Assembly (NCBI RefSeq): GCF_000002595.2
Contig: NC_057004.1
Location: 3,522,086-3,586,085, forward strand
Direction of reading: 5' to 3'
Origin: Chlamydomonas reinhardtii
Lineage: Eukaryota > Chlorophyta > Chlorophyceae > Chlamydomonadales > Chlamydomonadaceae
DNA length: 64,000 nucleotides
Made by a program: the position numbers and the translations under genes. The notes under the pieces were generated by a model. The model was not told the origin of the DNA. It did not search any database and worked only from the letters and a program-made list of their open reading frames with translations. Shown here in pieces: positions 13,197 to 25,500 of the stretch. Each line of letters opens with the position of its first letter. Position 1 is the first letter of the stretch.

Positions 13197-13201
13197 TGTA
13201 A
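13197..13201 (+). promoter_or_regulatory. TGTAA poly(A) signal
   Basis: It lies 300 bases beyond the TGA at 12895-12897 and supports 12731-12897 being a terminal exon. Confidence 0.5.
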
Positions 13202-13350
13202 TGGTCGGTGTTTTGATCCTTGTGCGTGTGTCCGTGTGTGTCACGCGGCCGGTTGCCGTCGAGCATTGGAAGAAAAGGCGTGCTCCCCGCCCTGCCGAAG
13301 TGCCGAGGCCCGTGTCAACTTAGGATCTGGCCCTGCAGCCATGCCCCCCT

Positions 13351-13686
13351 ATGCCGCGTGCCTATGTGCTCCCGGGGAGCTCTTCGTGGGCCTGGACTCC
13401 TACAGTCTTGCCGCTGTGCGACTACCTCCAGTACCCGGACTGCTGCTACAGACCGTGTTGCAGGTCAGCGGCAGGCCGCTGCGAGAAGCGGTCGGGCAGC
13501 CAGTGCTTCACCACGGGTCCACAGCGCTGGTCAGGTTGCGGACCATTGTGTCCTGCTGGCGATGGGGAAGCCGGCAATGCGGACACGGCCGATAGGGGGC
13601 CACGGGGTGCCGACCATGTAGGAGGCGAAGCCGCGAAGGGGAGGCGGGGGACAAGGGCTGGAAGGTTGACGATGCAAGCCACGTGA
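13351..13686 (+). CDS. Cys-rich ORF of unknown status
   Basis: An ATG-initiated ORF of 111 codons contains nine cysteines in a 50-residue stretch (CDYLQYPDCCYRPCC, then CEKRSGSQCF, then WSGCGPLC), followed by a Gly/Arg-rich tail. The spacing looks like a compact disulphide-rich extracellular module, and the upstream neighbour also appears secreted. However, the ORF has no signal peptide. A second frame starting at 13341 is also open. It could be an exon of a longer transcript or an accidental ORF in GC-rich DNA. Confidence 0.25.
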   Translation: MPRAYVLPGSSSWAWTPTVLPLCDYLQYPDCCYRPCCRSAAGRCEKRSGSQCFTTGPQRWSGCGPLCPAGDGEAGNADTADRGPRGADHVGGEAAKGRRGTRAGRLTMQAT

Positions 13687-15493
13687 GAAGCTGTAACTTA
13701 TGATATGTTGACTGCGTTTATAGCACGCGGTATGGGGAACGCTGCTGCCGCCCCGTTAACGATGCCCTCCTACTCCGAACTAGGCCGCTGAGCATAAGCG
13801 TCGCGGCACACGCAGCGCAAGGGTGACAGCCATGGCTCATGTTACAAGATGCAACCCAGATCGCGCTACGGCGTGCTCTGGAAATCCGGTGCCTGCCGCG
13901 GCCTGCCCACAAGAGCTCACATATAGCACCCGGTCATGCACGCAAGGATCGAAGATGGTGCCTATTGGATGCAAGACAGCAGCATACATTGATCTGCAAA
14001 TGCAAGGCATGCGGCGAGGGGCCGTGGCTTTTATCCACATTGCGAGCCTACACGGTCCCACAGACACGTACGAAAGCGTATGATATGCTACGATGCGCAT
14101 TGCCACAGTCCATGCGAACAACCTAGTGCAGGCAATCTTCCGCCTCTTGTAGCCGCTACATGCATCAATGTCCTCGGAAGCGCGGAAACACGACACGGAC
14201 CGCCCCTCACGCAGGATGACGTGATAGCATTACCACACATAGGACTCAAACCTCATCAGCACACCTGACCGCTCCGTCCTTGCCGCTCGCTTGCCAGCGC
14301 CAAGGCCCGACAAAAAACAATTTCACGATCCGGTTGTTTCTGATTAAGTTGACCGAAACGATGCTAGCCGCGCTCATCTGGCAAATCCTAAGGCCAGTCA
14401 TCGAACAACCCTGAACGACCATACTCTCAACGCCGGCTTCCGGAACCTACCCAATGCTGTCGCGCCTCAGCCACTGGCGTCGCCATTCACGTCAGCACGG
14501 ATGTTGGGCGATGAGGGCCTCCCGGTGGGGCCGCCTAGAGCCGTATGCGCTCTCACAATCGCACGGACGCGCTGCAGCCGCACCGGTTCGCCGTCGCTTG
14601 CATGTGCGGTTGCTCCATGCGTACGCATGCAGCCATGCATGCCTGCACGCAGACGCGGCAGCACCGTGCGGCGGCACCCATGGCTAGATACGAGGACACT
14701 AGGGTATGAAATGCATAAAAATGTACTTACGTCGGCTCTCTTTAGTCTGCGCGGGACATAGCAAACTACCGGACGCCGGACGCAGAAGCTTCGTGGCACC
14801 CTCATCATTCCTCGTGACCTCTCCACAGGTAATCCAATGTGCACCAGGGCATAAAATGAGCAAATGCATGTGTTGATTCAATAAGACACCTAAACTGTTG
14901 AGCGGGCCGGCGTTTGCCCGGGTTCCTGCACCTCCAGAGTTGCCAGGATACGAACTGCCACGATGACACACTTGCAGGCTAGACATGCATGCGTGTGTGA
15001 GCACGTAAGCCCGCCACGGGTTAACTCAATAACCCCATTCTTCGTACCCTCATCAAGCAAACATTGAACACAGAAACACCAACTGACTGTAACATTCCGG
15101 GATTCAGTCAAGCTCAGATCTTCGGGATCACATATAGCACGTTGCCGTTCGTTGCCAAGACATACGAACGCCATTCCCGCACCGAGCCACCCGCCAGAAT
15201 TCTGGCGCAACCCTGAAAATCGGTTTAAGCAGAAATGACACGGTCAATCAGGGAAGCTCTCCCAGCCAAGTGGAAGCTCTTCAGTGGAAGATCTTCTGGC
15301 CAACCAAATGGGCCTGCGTGACGACTGCACTTTGCAGGACGCCGTGCCCCCTGTGGGTTGAAAATGGACAAACACGTAACCCTGCAAATGCTGATGGTCC
15401 AGCCCCGAACCCCAGACCAAACAACAGCCCAAGCAAACCGTAGATAGCAGCAACAACCGTATAACTCAAGGGACGACGCCCCTTGAATGGAAC
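13687..15493. other. Intergenic region, lower GC, no gene seen
   Basis: About 1.8 kb between convergent transcription units. Open frames here are short and lack family motifs or plausible splice partners. The 3' UTR of the beta-helix gene should enter it from the right, but I found no TTACA (minus-strand TGTAA) within the first 1.6 kb, so the 3' end is not placed. Confidence 0.5.
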
Positions 15494-18400
15494 TCATAGC
15501 GGCTCCGGGCTATGGAAGAGCCCCGCAGTTGCTGCAGCTGCCTGCGCAGGCATCGCCAAGACGCCAGCCGCCGCCAGCACCGCCCTCGCCGCACGCACAT
15601 CCGCGGCATTGCCGTCCGCCGCTCCCGGCGCGCGCAGCAGTCCCGCCGCGATTGCCGCGGCGGCACACGGCTCCAGGTTGCCCATGGACACGCAACCGAC
15701 GCCCAGCTGCAGATGCCCACGGCCTCCACCTTTGACACCACCAGCTTCTGCAGCTTCGCCGCGACCACCACCGCTGTTGCCACCTCCCTCGGCACCATCA
15801 ATTTCACCGGCTTGGGAGCCGTCGCAAAAGCCGCGGCCGGCATTGCACTCGGACTGGCAGCCATCGCTGAGGACCAAGCGACCGCCGGTGCGAGCACAGA
15901 AGCCGTGCGCAGCGCCGCCCAGCGCCACGCAGCCGCGTGCCGCAGCCAGCTCTGCGCCCTCTTCAGCGAGGAAGCCGCAGCCAGCCGCGCCCACCGCTTC
16001 ACAGCGCGCGCCCGTCACCAGCACGCTGCCGGCCCCGCTGGCCGCGAAGCCGCTGTCATTGCCTGAAGACCACAGGGTGTGCAACGCATCAAGCAAATGA
16101 GAAGCGTGGTGGCTTAGAAACGTTGCTGGGGCCACATAACACAAAACAACGTGAACCGACATGGGCAGGCATGCGCTACCAAGCCAAGGGTAGGGGGCAA
16201 CCAAGGCAACCCGGGGCAGCAGAATCCGCAGCCGTGGCCGTGTCTTCGCACCTTCCGCCAAGCTCTCGTCGCCCACCGTCAGCCGGCCGCCCTGGGCCGC
16301 CAGGAAGCCGCAGCCCTGGTTGCCCAGTGAACGGCAGCCGGCCCCCGCACTCAGGACGCTGCCGCACCCAATCGCGCCGAAGCCTGCGGCGCCATTGTGC
16401 GCCGCTGCTGTGCGCGGCCCCGCCAGCAGCTGCGCCGCCGGCGGGGCGCCCACGGCGCCCGCTGCTGCGGCGGGCCTGTCGCTTCCGCCGCTGTCTGAGC
16501 TGGTACTGGTGCTGGCGCCGGCTGCGTCGCAGTCCGCCCCGGGACTGCTGACGTTGCTGCCTTCAGCACCAGGAGCAGCAGTGGGAGCTGGAGCAGGAGC
16601 AGCACCAGCAGCGGCTTCTGTGGAGTCTGCTGCAGGCGCAGGCGCCGAGAGTGCGAGGAAGCCCATGCCGTTGCTGACCGCGGCGCATCCGCTCACAGCC
16701 TGCACACACGTCAAATACCAGCAGCAACCGCATTTCACACAGAACAGTGGAGTGGCAAAACATTAGGGTCCTTGACTGAGTTTATCGGGTCAGCGGGTCT
16801 GACACGGACGCACCTCCAGAACGCCACCTGCCGACGCCAGGAATCCAAGGCCGCAGCCGCGTGCGGTGGTGCTGGTGGCGCGGGCGCTGCTGCCCAGGCC
16901 CTCAACCGATAGGCCCGCGTTGGGCGCGCCGCTCAGCTCACAGCACTGCAGCACTGCGCCGCCGCCGGCCCGCACCAGCACGCAGCACGTGTTCTCGTCC
17001 GCACCGCTGCCTTCTGCCGCGGCCGCTGCCGCAGGGGCAGCTGCAGGAGCGACCTGGGTGGGGGCGGCGGCGGCGGCGGCGGCGGCGGACGCATCCGCCG
17101 CCACCGACACTTTGCAGTGGCGGAGCACGGCGTGACTGTCTGCACCCTGCACTAGCACCACAGCGGCCGCAGCAGCTGCAGCCGCGCCCGACGCCGGGGC
17201 GGCTGTCAGTTGAACCTGCTCCAGCTGCGCCGTCGCGCCGGACTCCACCACCACACACGCCCGCAGACTGCCATTGCGGAGCACGAGGCGCTGCCCTCGC
17301 CGCACACGGATTGGAGCCGCTGCTCCCTCGGCACCTGCCCCAATCTTCGACACGCCTGGGGCGTCAGGGTCCGCTGCTGCGGCGGCAGCCGCGGTGTCAG
17401 GGCCTGGCGTCGTGGCCTTGCCACCCAGGTCTACCTCAACGGTGAACACGCCAGCCGCTGCCGACTCTTGCTGCTGCCCTGAGACACTCCTGTCCCTGGT
17501 AAACGGCGCCTCTGGCAGTGCGGCCGCCGCCGCGTGGCTGTCGAGCAAGGCCTGCAGCTCTCCAACGTGGGCGGGAGCACCGCACCGCATCACGTGCCTC
17601 CTTATGTCAGGCTCACGCTCCGCGGGCTCAGCCTCGGCATCAGCGCCCGCCGCCGCCGTCTCAGCAGCGACCGCAGCTGCTGCCGCGTCGGCGGCCGCAC
17701 CCAAGGCGGCGGATCCGCCGGCTGTCACTGACGGCTGGCCCGAGGCAACACGTGGCAGGCAGCTGCCGGCGGCGCCACTGCCGCTGCCGCTGATGACGCC
17801 ATCTGCGTCCCCGTCACGAGTGGCTGCAGCGATGGCAGGTAGGCGCGACAGGACCGGCTGCTGCTCCTTGCCGCTGCCGGGGGCCGCCGAGGGCGCCGCT
17901 GCCAACATGCGCGCTAGCTCTGGTATGCCCTGCAGAGCCAATGGCGGTAGCGGCTGGTCCAATATTGGAAGCTGCGACGGCGGCGGCGTCGCGGCACCTG
18001 CCGTCGTGTTCGCTACGCCGCCACCAAGCGGCTCGCGTCCCACCAGGCCCGCCGCCGCAAAGCCATCCCCGAGTGAGGAGCCTTGAACCAGCCCTGGGTA
18101 CGGCAGTTGCGCGCCAGCTGTTGCTGCAGGGCCGATCAGCGGGCGCAGCGGCTGCAGGCGGCTGGCTTCCAGCTTTGGCTGTGGCTTCTGCACGGGCGAA
18201 CCCTTCGCGCCAGCGGCGAAGGGGCTATCTGGCGCCTCGTCTGCTAGACTAGCCAGGCGCGCCAGCAAGGCCAAGCCATCCGAAGCGTAGCTGGCGCCAG
18301 CAACAGCGCTGTCGGGGCCACCGGCACCGCGAGCCTTGCCGCGGCTGCCGCCGCCGGCAACGGAGGTGGCCCAGCCTGTCGGGTCTGACAGCAGCCGCTC

Positions 18401-21120
18401 GCCGCGGCCGGTGCTGGTGCCGGCGGCCGCCGCGACGCCGAGGAGCGCAGCGGCTGGGTGGGCGGCTAACAGGTCATTATCCGGCGAAGCGGACATGCTC
18501 TGAACCTTGACGGAGCCCTTGTAGCTGTAGTCTGCATCATCGCCACTGTCCGCGCTGATGCGGCGCCGCCGGCCTCCTTTCCTGCCGCCGCCCGCCGCGC
18601 CCCGCTTGCTGGCTGCTGCTGCGGCCTCCGCGGCCTCCTCCTCCGCTGGGTCGATGAGCTCGCGGCCCAGACACGTGGGCGGGGCGCTGGTGGTCCCGCA
18701 GCGGCCTGCAGCAACAGGAGCAGCAGGAGGTGCCCAAGCACACCGGCGTCATTTGCGAACTAATCAGAACGTCGATAAGTAAGATATGTTGACAGTGAGA
18801 CAGAGCGAACAATCAAGACATGGCGCACGCGGACACACTCAACCCACGCCTGCCTACCCTTGCGCTTGACGCGACACACGGCGCAGCGGCGGGTGCGCGG
18901 CAGCCCGCGCTCGTCCTCATCGCCAACTCCAAGTCCGACGCCGGCGCCGATGGCGGTTGTGGCAGCGGCGGCGGTAGTGGTGCCTGCGGCGGCCAGCTCC
19001 AAGAACTCAACAGCGGGGGCCGCACTGGCGCCGCCGCTCTTGCCGACCTCAGCCGAGGCGTCTGCGGCGGCAGCACCTCTCTTGCCTGCAGCCATGACAC
19101 TGCCGCCGCCGCCTACCCCACTACCATCTTCTGCGGTGTTAAGACGCGAACTTGCTTGAGGCATGTTGCGCAGGGCGAAGGCTGAGGCTGCGGCTAGCTG
19201 CAGCCCGAGAGCGGCGCTGCGGCCACCGCCGCCTGCCCCAACGCTGCCGCTGCCTGCAGCGTTGCCTGCGCGGCCCCGGCTCGGCAGCAGGTCATCGGCC
19301 GCATCAGGGTCTTGTGGAGCCCATGTCGCTTCGGCGGCAGCGGACGCAGAGCGATGCATCACTGGCGGCTGCAGGCGCCCACTGTCGTCGTCGTGCGAGC
19401 CCCTCCCCTTGACATTATCGCGGCGGTCAGGCACTCCAGCCAATCCCAGGGAACGCCAGTGCGCCGCGTGCTGCTGCGGCGGCAGCGGCGGCGAGGTCTG
19501 AAGCAGGTGCTGATGCAGCAGCTGCAGCTGCTCCAACAGGTGCGGCCACCGCAGCGGTCCCTCCACCAGCTGCTGCGGCTCTTCAAGCACCGGCTGCTGC
19601 AGCCGCCGACCATCCTGTTGGTGCTGGTGTCGGTCCAGCTGGTGCTCTGAGTACTGTTCAAGGCCGCCGGTGGAATGCCGCGGCCGCACGGGCTGCGACG
19701 CCTGTGCAGCCACGTGCACGTGCGACTGAAACTCAGGCTCAGGCACCGGAGAGCGGAACGGCGGCGGCGCGTGCGGCGGGAGGGACCGCATGAGCAAGGG
19801 CGCAGCGGCTCCGTCGTCGCCGTCGGAGCGGCTGCGCAGCAGCACGAGCCCCGCCGCCTGCCCCCGCAGCCATTCCACGGGCAGCCTGTGGTCGGCCTGG
19901 GCCTGGCGCGGCGAGCCGTCGGCGGTGTCCTCGCCACGCAGCAGCCGGCTGCACAGCAGCGCGCCGAGCTCCGGCTCCAGCCGGGAAATGCAGGCAGCCA
20001 ACAATTCCTCCTGCTGCTGCCGCTCATCCCTCTCCAGCCGCTCAAGCTGCTGCAGCCGCTGCCGCCGCCGCTGCCGCTCCGCCTCCTCCTGCCGCTCAAT
20101 CTGCTCCAGCCGCTGCTGCTGCTCCTGGCGCTCGTGTTCCTGCCGCAGGAGTCTCATAAGCTGTGCCTCAGCGCCGCCGGCTATCTGGGCTGGCAGTGGC
20201 GGTTGCATTGGCGCTGGCGCCTCGAGCCGTGGGCGCTTGGGCTCGGGCGCCACACCGCCAGCAGCGCCGCCGCGACCGCCCCCAGCCCCAAGCCCCAAGC
20301 CCAGTCGGTCCAAGCGGGATAGGCTGTCATAGCTGACTCCGGCGTCGGCGCCCGCACTGGCACTGCGCCCGAGGCTCGCGGCAAAGCCCCTGCCGGGGTG
20401 GGGGCTGCCGCCCATGCCTCCAGTGGTGGCCTGGTGCCGCGGGGCGGGGCTGCGCTCCAGGTCCGGCTCACGTGCAGGCCCCTGCTGCATTGGGACGTTT
20501 GCAGTCGCCGAAGCTGTTGCAGCAGCTGCATCGTACCAGCGCGGCTGCTGCAGCTGCTGCTGCTGCTGCCTGCCATAGTGATGTGCGTCACGGGGCGACG
20601 GCGGCGGCGCGTCATCTGCTAGTGCCCGAAACGCCGGTCCCCTCTGCCCCGCCGTAGCGTGTGGGCCGGTCACCCCACGCGGTGATGCCGCATACAGCTG
20701 CGCGTACGCTTCTTCCCGCGGCCCCGTCGGCCGCTGAGGCAGCGGCAGTGTCGTGCCGGGTCGGGCTGGGCCCGCTGGCTGCGAGGGTCTCCATTGATCC
20801 CTTGCCAGGGATCCATCCCACTGCTGGTGCCCGAAATGCTGTTGGTGCTGGTGCTGCTGGTGGTGGTGTGGCTGTCGCTGCTGCAGCCAGTACTCCTGGC
20901 GTGCGGGCTCCCTTGGCCCCTGCAGCTGCTGCCTCAGCGCCCGCAGCGGGTCCGTTTCTGGCTGGAAGCGTGCCTCATCCAACGAGCTGGGGTGGGATAT
21001 CTGTCGTTCCGTCTCCCTGCCCAATAGCCGCAGCTGGCGGTCCGCTGGCGGTCCACTGCGCTCCGCTGCTTCCTGAGAGCGCATCCGCGTTTCGAGCTGT
21101 CCCGTCAGCACATTATGCAT
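15494..21120 (-). CDS. Large Gln-rich coiled-coil plus parallel beta-helix protein
   Basis: Four exons, 18858-21120, 16814-18705, 16252-16699 and 15494-16062, total 5172 nt and give 1723 aa with all phases consistent. The N-terminal third is Gln/His/Arg-rich, with a charged coiled coil at about residues 315-385 (QEHERQEQQQRLEQIERQEE). Around residue 750 a Cys cluster (RRCAVCRVKRKGRCGTTSAP, then TCLGRE) spans the first splice junction and may bind zinc. A long Ala/Gly-rich linker follows. From about residue 1220 to 1670, short repeats of the form GCGFLA..GG.L recur about every 22-38 residues (GMGFLALSA, GCGFLAAQGG, GCGFLAEEGA, GFCARTGGRL), typical of right-handed parallel beta-helix (PbH1) proteins. 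Such solenoids bind carbohydrate or mediate protein contacts; with no signal peptide and a basic Cys cluster, an intracellular, perhaps nuclear, role is my inference. Confidence 0.75.
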
Positions 21121-22543
21121 TATCGATGTCTCCCTGTTATGACCTGGGAGGAAAAAAGCAAGGCGGGCGCGGAAACCCAGTCATTGCGACAGCCCCCTGC
21201 CCGCAACGCGGCCCTCCGCATGGGTTTGCCTAACCATCAACCTGGCGTGATTGCGTGTAGGTGGCGCTAGCTTTGGATGCAGCGCTGGAACTGGCGCAAG
21301 AAAGCGATGTCCCATTCATGCGCAAACGCGCGCCACCCCGGCGAAACCGATGCTGCACGCAGGCCTGTTCTAGGCGCCAGGGGCTACATGAAGCCCAGCC
21401 TTGATCACACGACAGAGATCGGCAACAGAGCCTAGCGGGCTTAACCGCGGGCCAAGGCGATTGATGGCCCAACCGCGCATTGATGGCTTTTAACGCGTGA
21501 CTTGACGACAATCCAAAAATCTTGCCTCACCTGGTTGCTCAAGAGAAGCGCGCGCCACCGAATTCGCGCAGGGGACTGGGCCAGCGCTGGCACGTTTCCC
21601 ACGCCAGTCGCAGTGTCGCGCTCCTTGTCATTCTGAACCACTTACAGAGACAATGTATCGCGCAATGTAGCGCAGTGGAGTTGGATCGTTCGCAGCGCTT
21701 AAATATCAAGTCACGAACTTAGGAAAGGTCGGGCGCGTATGCCGCATCTGACAGGTTTGGGAAGGTGGCTATTTGATGTATATTTTCGGGTCCCAGCGCG
21801 GAGTGGGACGAGTTGCTGCCGCAAATCGACGAGGGCCTGCAAAAGTTCACAGAAAGGTTCAGCGCATGGCCAACTCTACCATTTGTGCACTCTTATTGAT
21901 AGGTGTATGTCCGAATGGCGGATATTTCACATCGCATATATTCAGTTGTTAACTTGTAGCGCCGTCATGCGCCGGTCACTCCTTACCCCCCCGGAATCGC
22001 GACCTATAGCGACTGTCGACATTGAAGGCGATGAGTTGTATATAACGCCGTATAAGTTACAGTACATACGGGCTTCAAGACAGGTGCCGCTATGGAGCCA
22101 GGTTATCGGCTTGCCCCTCTTTGGTCCGAGAGCTGCCCGACGCAGCGATCCTGTGCCCCAGAGATCGTATATTATTTCACCACTTTCTTTATTTACGTAG
22201 TTCAGCCCTGCTAACATTTTGCCAACGCAGCACACACATTGGAGGCCATGTGTCTGACCACATCAAGTACCGGTACGCACACACAAGAAACAACTGTCCA
22301 TGACGCCTGGTGCACCCCCTCCCGCTGCTCACCAGTTTGGAACCATACACGCTCCAGCTCACCAGCCGAATTTGACAGCCAGCCCAAAGAACTGGCGGAG
22401 CCCTTATTGCAAGTTTGCAATCGATCATTTATTGATGTCCCACAGACCAGCACCCCGGGTGCACCACCACGCCTGTGCAACAAAGCAGCCCCCAAAGTCT
22501 TTGCGCTACCTGGTGCGAAGCAGTCCTTCTTAATCTATATTAC
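21121..22543. other. Promoter of the beta-helix gene and 3' UTR of the TIR-LRR gene
   Basis: A 1.4-kb stretch with visibly more A and T than the flanking exons. Both neighbours are on the minus strand. TTACA at 22057-22061 (minus-strand TGTAA) is a plausible poly(A) signal about 485 bases beyond the stop at 22544. Small ORFs near 21739-22235 on both strands show no family signature. Confidence 0.5.
22057..22061 (-). promoter_or_regulatory. TGTAA poly(A) signal candidate for the TIR-LRR gene
   Basis: This is the first minus-strand TGTAA downstream of the stop codon at 22544. Confidence 0.5.
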
Positions 22544-25500
22544 TTACGCCGAGTCGCCCGCCGCAGCCACATCACCTCCCTCTGCCGCTGCAGCGTTCCC
22601 ATCAGTGTCGGTTGCGGCGTACTCAGACCCAACCAGCAGCGCTGCCGCCTCGTGTGGCTTCTCCACCTGCTCTGACGCCCCGTCCCCATCCGGTTGCTGC
22701 TCATTCGCAGCGTGATTCGCAGCGTGTCCTGTGCCCTCCAGATCCTTGCCGGCCTCCGCGTCCTCGCCTGTCGGCCCTGCCCCCGGCCCGGGCGTGCCCT
22801 TGCTGGCAATTGTCGGCCGCTCCGCTGCCTCCGCCTCCGCCTGTGCCACATCTTCGTGCCTCGTAGTACCCGCGGTTGCGTGCTGGGCACCGGCATCGGC
22901 CTGCACCTCACCCTCCTGTGCATGCTCCTGTCCTTGTGCGGCAGCCGCCTCGCCGCCGCCGCGCTCCTGCCCGTCTGCCGTCTCCTCTCCGTCCTTGGCC
23001 CCAGTGCCCTCGCCCTCGCCCTCCGCCGCCTCTTCAGTGTCACTGTCGCCACCGGCATCGTGCGGCCCATCGATGCGCTTGACCGTCTTGATGCGCATTA
23101 CCTCGATGGCGCTCTTGCGCCCGCCCGTGGTCCGCACCGCCAGCATCTCCATGCTCTCCTCGCTTGCCAGCGCCTCGCCGTTGCCGCCCCCATCGCCCCC
23201 ACCGTGCTCTGCGAGCAACGCCGCTACGGCGCCAGCCGGCGCCGCCTTGCCCTCACTCTCCGGTGCGGCCACCCCCGGCCGTCCGTACACCTTGTACCCC
23301 TTGCCACCGCCCGCTCCAGGCGCCGGCGCATCCTGCTGCTTGGCAGCCGGCGGGGGGCCGGCGCGCCGCAGCGCCGCCACCGTACTCTGCACGTTGGCGG
23401 CGGCGGGCGCGCCGGGCACGGGCTTGGGCGCGGGCTCGGGTGCGCACTCCCGTGCCGCCTGCTCGTCCTGCATCTGCCGCTGCCAGGTGGCGTCCTGGCA
23501 GCGCAGCGGCTTGCGTAGGTGCTCGGGCGGCGGGCCCGGCGGCGCGGCGGCGCGCGCGGTGGCGGGCCGCGCCGGCGCCGTCAGCTTCTTGTAGTAGTCC
23601 TCCTGCATGCGCTGCACCCAGTCGGGCGTGTGGCATTTGATGGACTGCGTTAGGCTCGGCGACGCGCCGCGGACCTTGGGCGCCGCCTTGTCCTTGTCCG
23701 TGTCCTTGTCGCCCTCCTTGCCGCTGCCCACGCCGCCCTCCTCCTTGCCCCGGCCCTCCGCGTCGTCGCCCGACTGCGACTTGGCGCCGGCGCTCCTGCG
23801 CACCGCTGGCAGCGTTGAACGGCCAGAAGCACCGCCGTTAGCGGCGGCGGCGCTGCCGCTGCCGATGCCAGCGGCAGCCGTCACAGGCCGCTGCCTCGGC
23901 GACGTGCCGCCGCCACTGCCAGCACCGGCGCCGGCGCCGCCGAGCGCGCTGCCGTTGGCGTACGGCGACCCGCCGCCGCGATACAGGCCGCCGCCGCCGC
24001 CACCAGTGTCGTACAGACCGCCCGACGGCATTGAGCGGCGCATGGGCGACGTGCCGGGGCGCGAGCGAGGGGGCGTGGGCTGCGCCGCGTCCGGCGGCAC
24101 GCCGTAGATGCGCGCCAGCTTGCTGGGTGTGGGTGCGAGCATGCGGCCGTCGTCCTCCTCCTCGCCGTCGGTGCCGGCGCCGCTGCCGCTGGCGTTGGCG
24201 TTGCCGTTGGCGCCGCTGCCGCGGCGCACCGGCGGCGGCGGCGGAACGGCGGTCAGCCAGGTGGGCTTGCCGCTGCCCAGCGGCCCGCCGTCGGCGGCGC
24301 CGCCAGACCCGCCGCGAGGCGAGGACCTGGAGGGAGCGGTGGCGCACCGCGGCGGGTTGAAGGGAAGTGGCGCCACCACCGGCCGGGTCACTGGCGCATT
24401 CACAAGCGTCGGTGGCGGCACTAGGCTCGGCGCGCTCGGCAGGTGCGGCCGCGCCGAGGCGGCCCTCGCACCGACACCACCGACACCTCCCCCTGCCGCC
24501 GCGCCTGCACCTGCGCCGCCGCCGCCGCCGGTGAGCGCGGAACCTGCGCTGCCGGAGGCGGCGGCGGTGGCGGAGCCGACGTCGGAGCGCGCCGGCGGCG
24601 CGCTGTAGCGAGGCAGCACCGGCAGCCGCTCGGCTGCGTGCGTCATGGACGGCGGCACCGACAGCGCCGCCAGCCGCGCCGCCAGCTCCTCCGGGATGCG
24701 GTTGCCGTGCACCTCCACGTGCAGCCGGTTGTCGGCGGCGGCGCCGACACCGTTGCGGTTGCGCGCCATCAGCGCCGCCGCCAGCGCCTCGCCGCCGCGC
24801 GAGCCCAGGCTGTTGTTCGACAGGTCCAGCTTGCACAGCAGCGGCAGCTGCGGCAGCGCCGCCGCCAGCATCTGCACGGCGTTGTCGGTGACGCCGGCGC
24901 CACCCAGGCTAAGCTCCACCAGGCCCTTGTGCCCGCTGAGCGCCTCGCCCAGCGCGCGGCTGCCCAGCGGCCCCACGCCCTCGGGCGGGTCGCCGCCGCC
25001 CAGGCGCAGCACGGCAAGGCCCGTGTTGTGTACAAGGGCGCGCGCGAGCCGCCTCGCCGCCACGCCGTCCAGCGGGCAGCCCACCATACACAGCGCGCGC
25101 AGCGCCGCCGCCGCGGGCGGCGGCGGCACTGCGGCGGCGGAGCCGGGCGCCGCCGCCGCGGCTGCGGTGATCGCCGCCAGGCCTAGCAGGTGGTCCGCCA
25201 CGGCACTGACGGCGGCGGCGTTGCAGGCGTAGTTGAGCGACAGTGACGCGAGCGCCGGCGCGGAGGACAGAGTCGCAAACAGCGCGGGCGTGCCGTCGCC
25301 GGCGGCGAGCGCAGCCGCGACGCCGCTGGCGGGGCCGCCGTCATCGTCGTCAGCGCGCTGCGCCGCCGCTGCCGCCGCCGCCGCGGCTGCGGCGGAGGCG
25401 CCGCCTCCCAGTGAGTTAAAGTCGAGCGTGAGCTGCTCCAGAGACGGCATGAGCTTCAGCAACTCAGCAAGGTGCCCGGCGTTGCCAGCGTTGATGCCGG

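Noticed and set aside
21739-22235. Overlapping ORFs on both strands in the AT-richer gap
   Set aside because: Neither shows a protein motif, and both lie where the TIR-LRR 3' UTR is expected.
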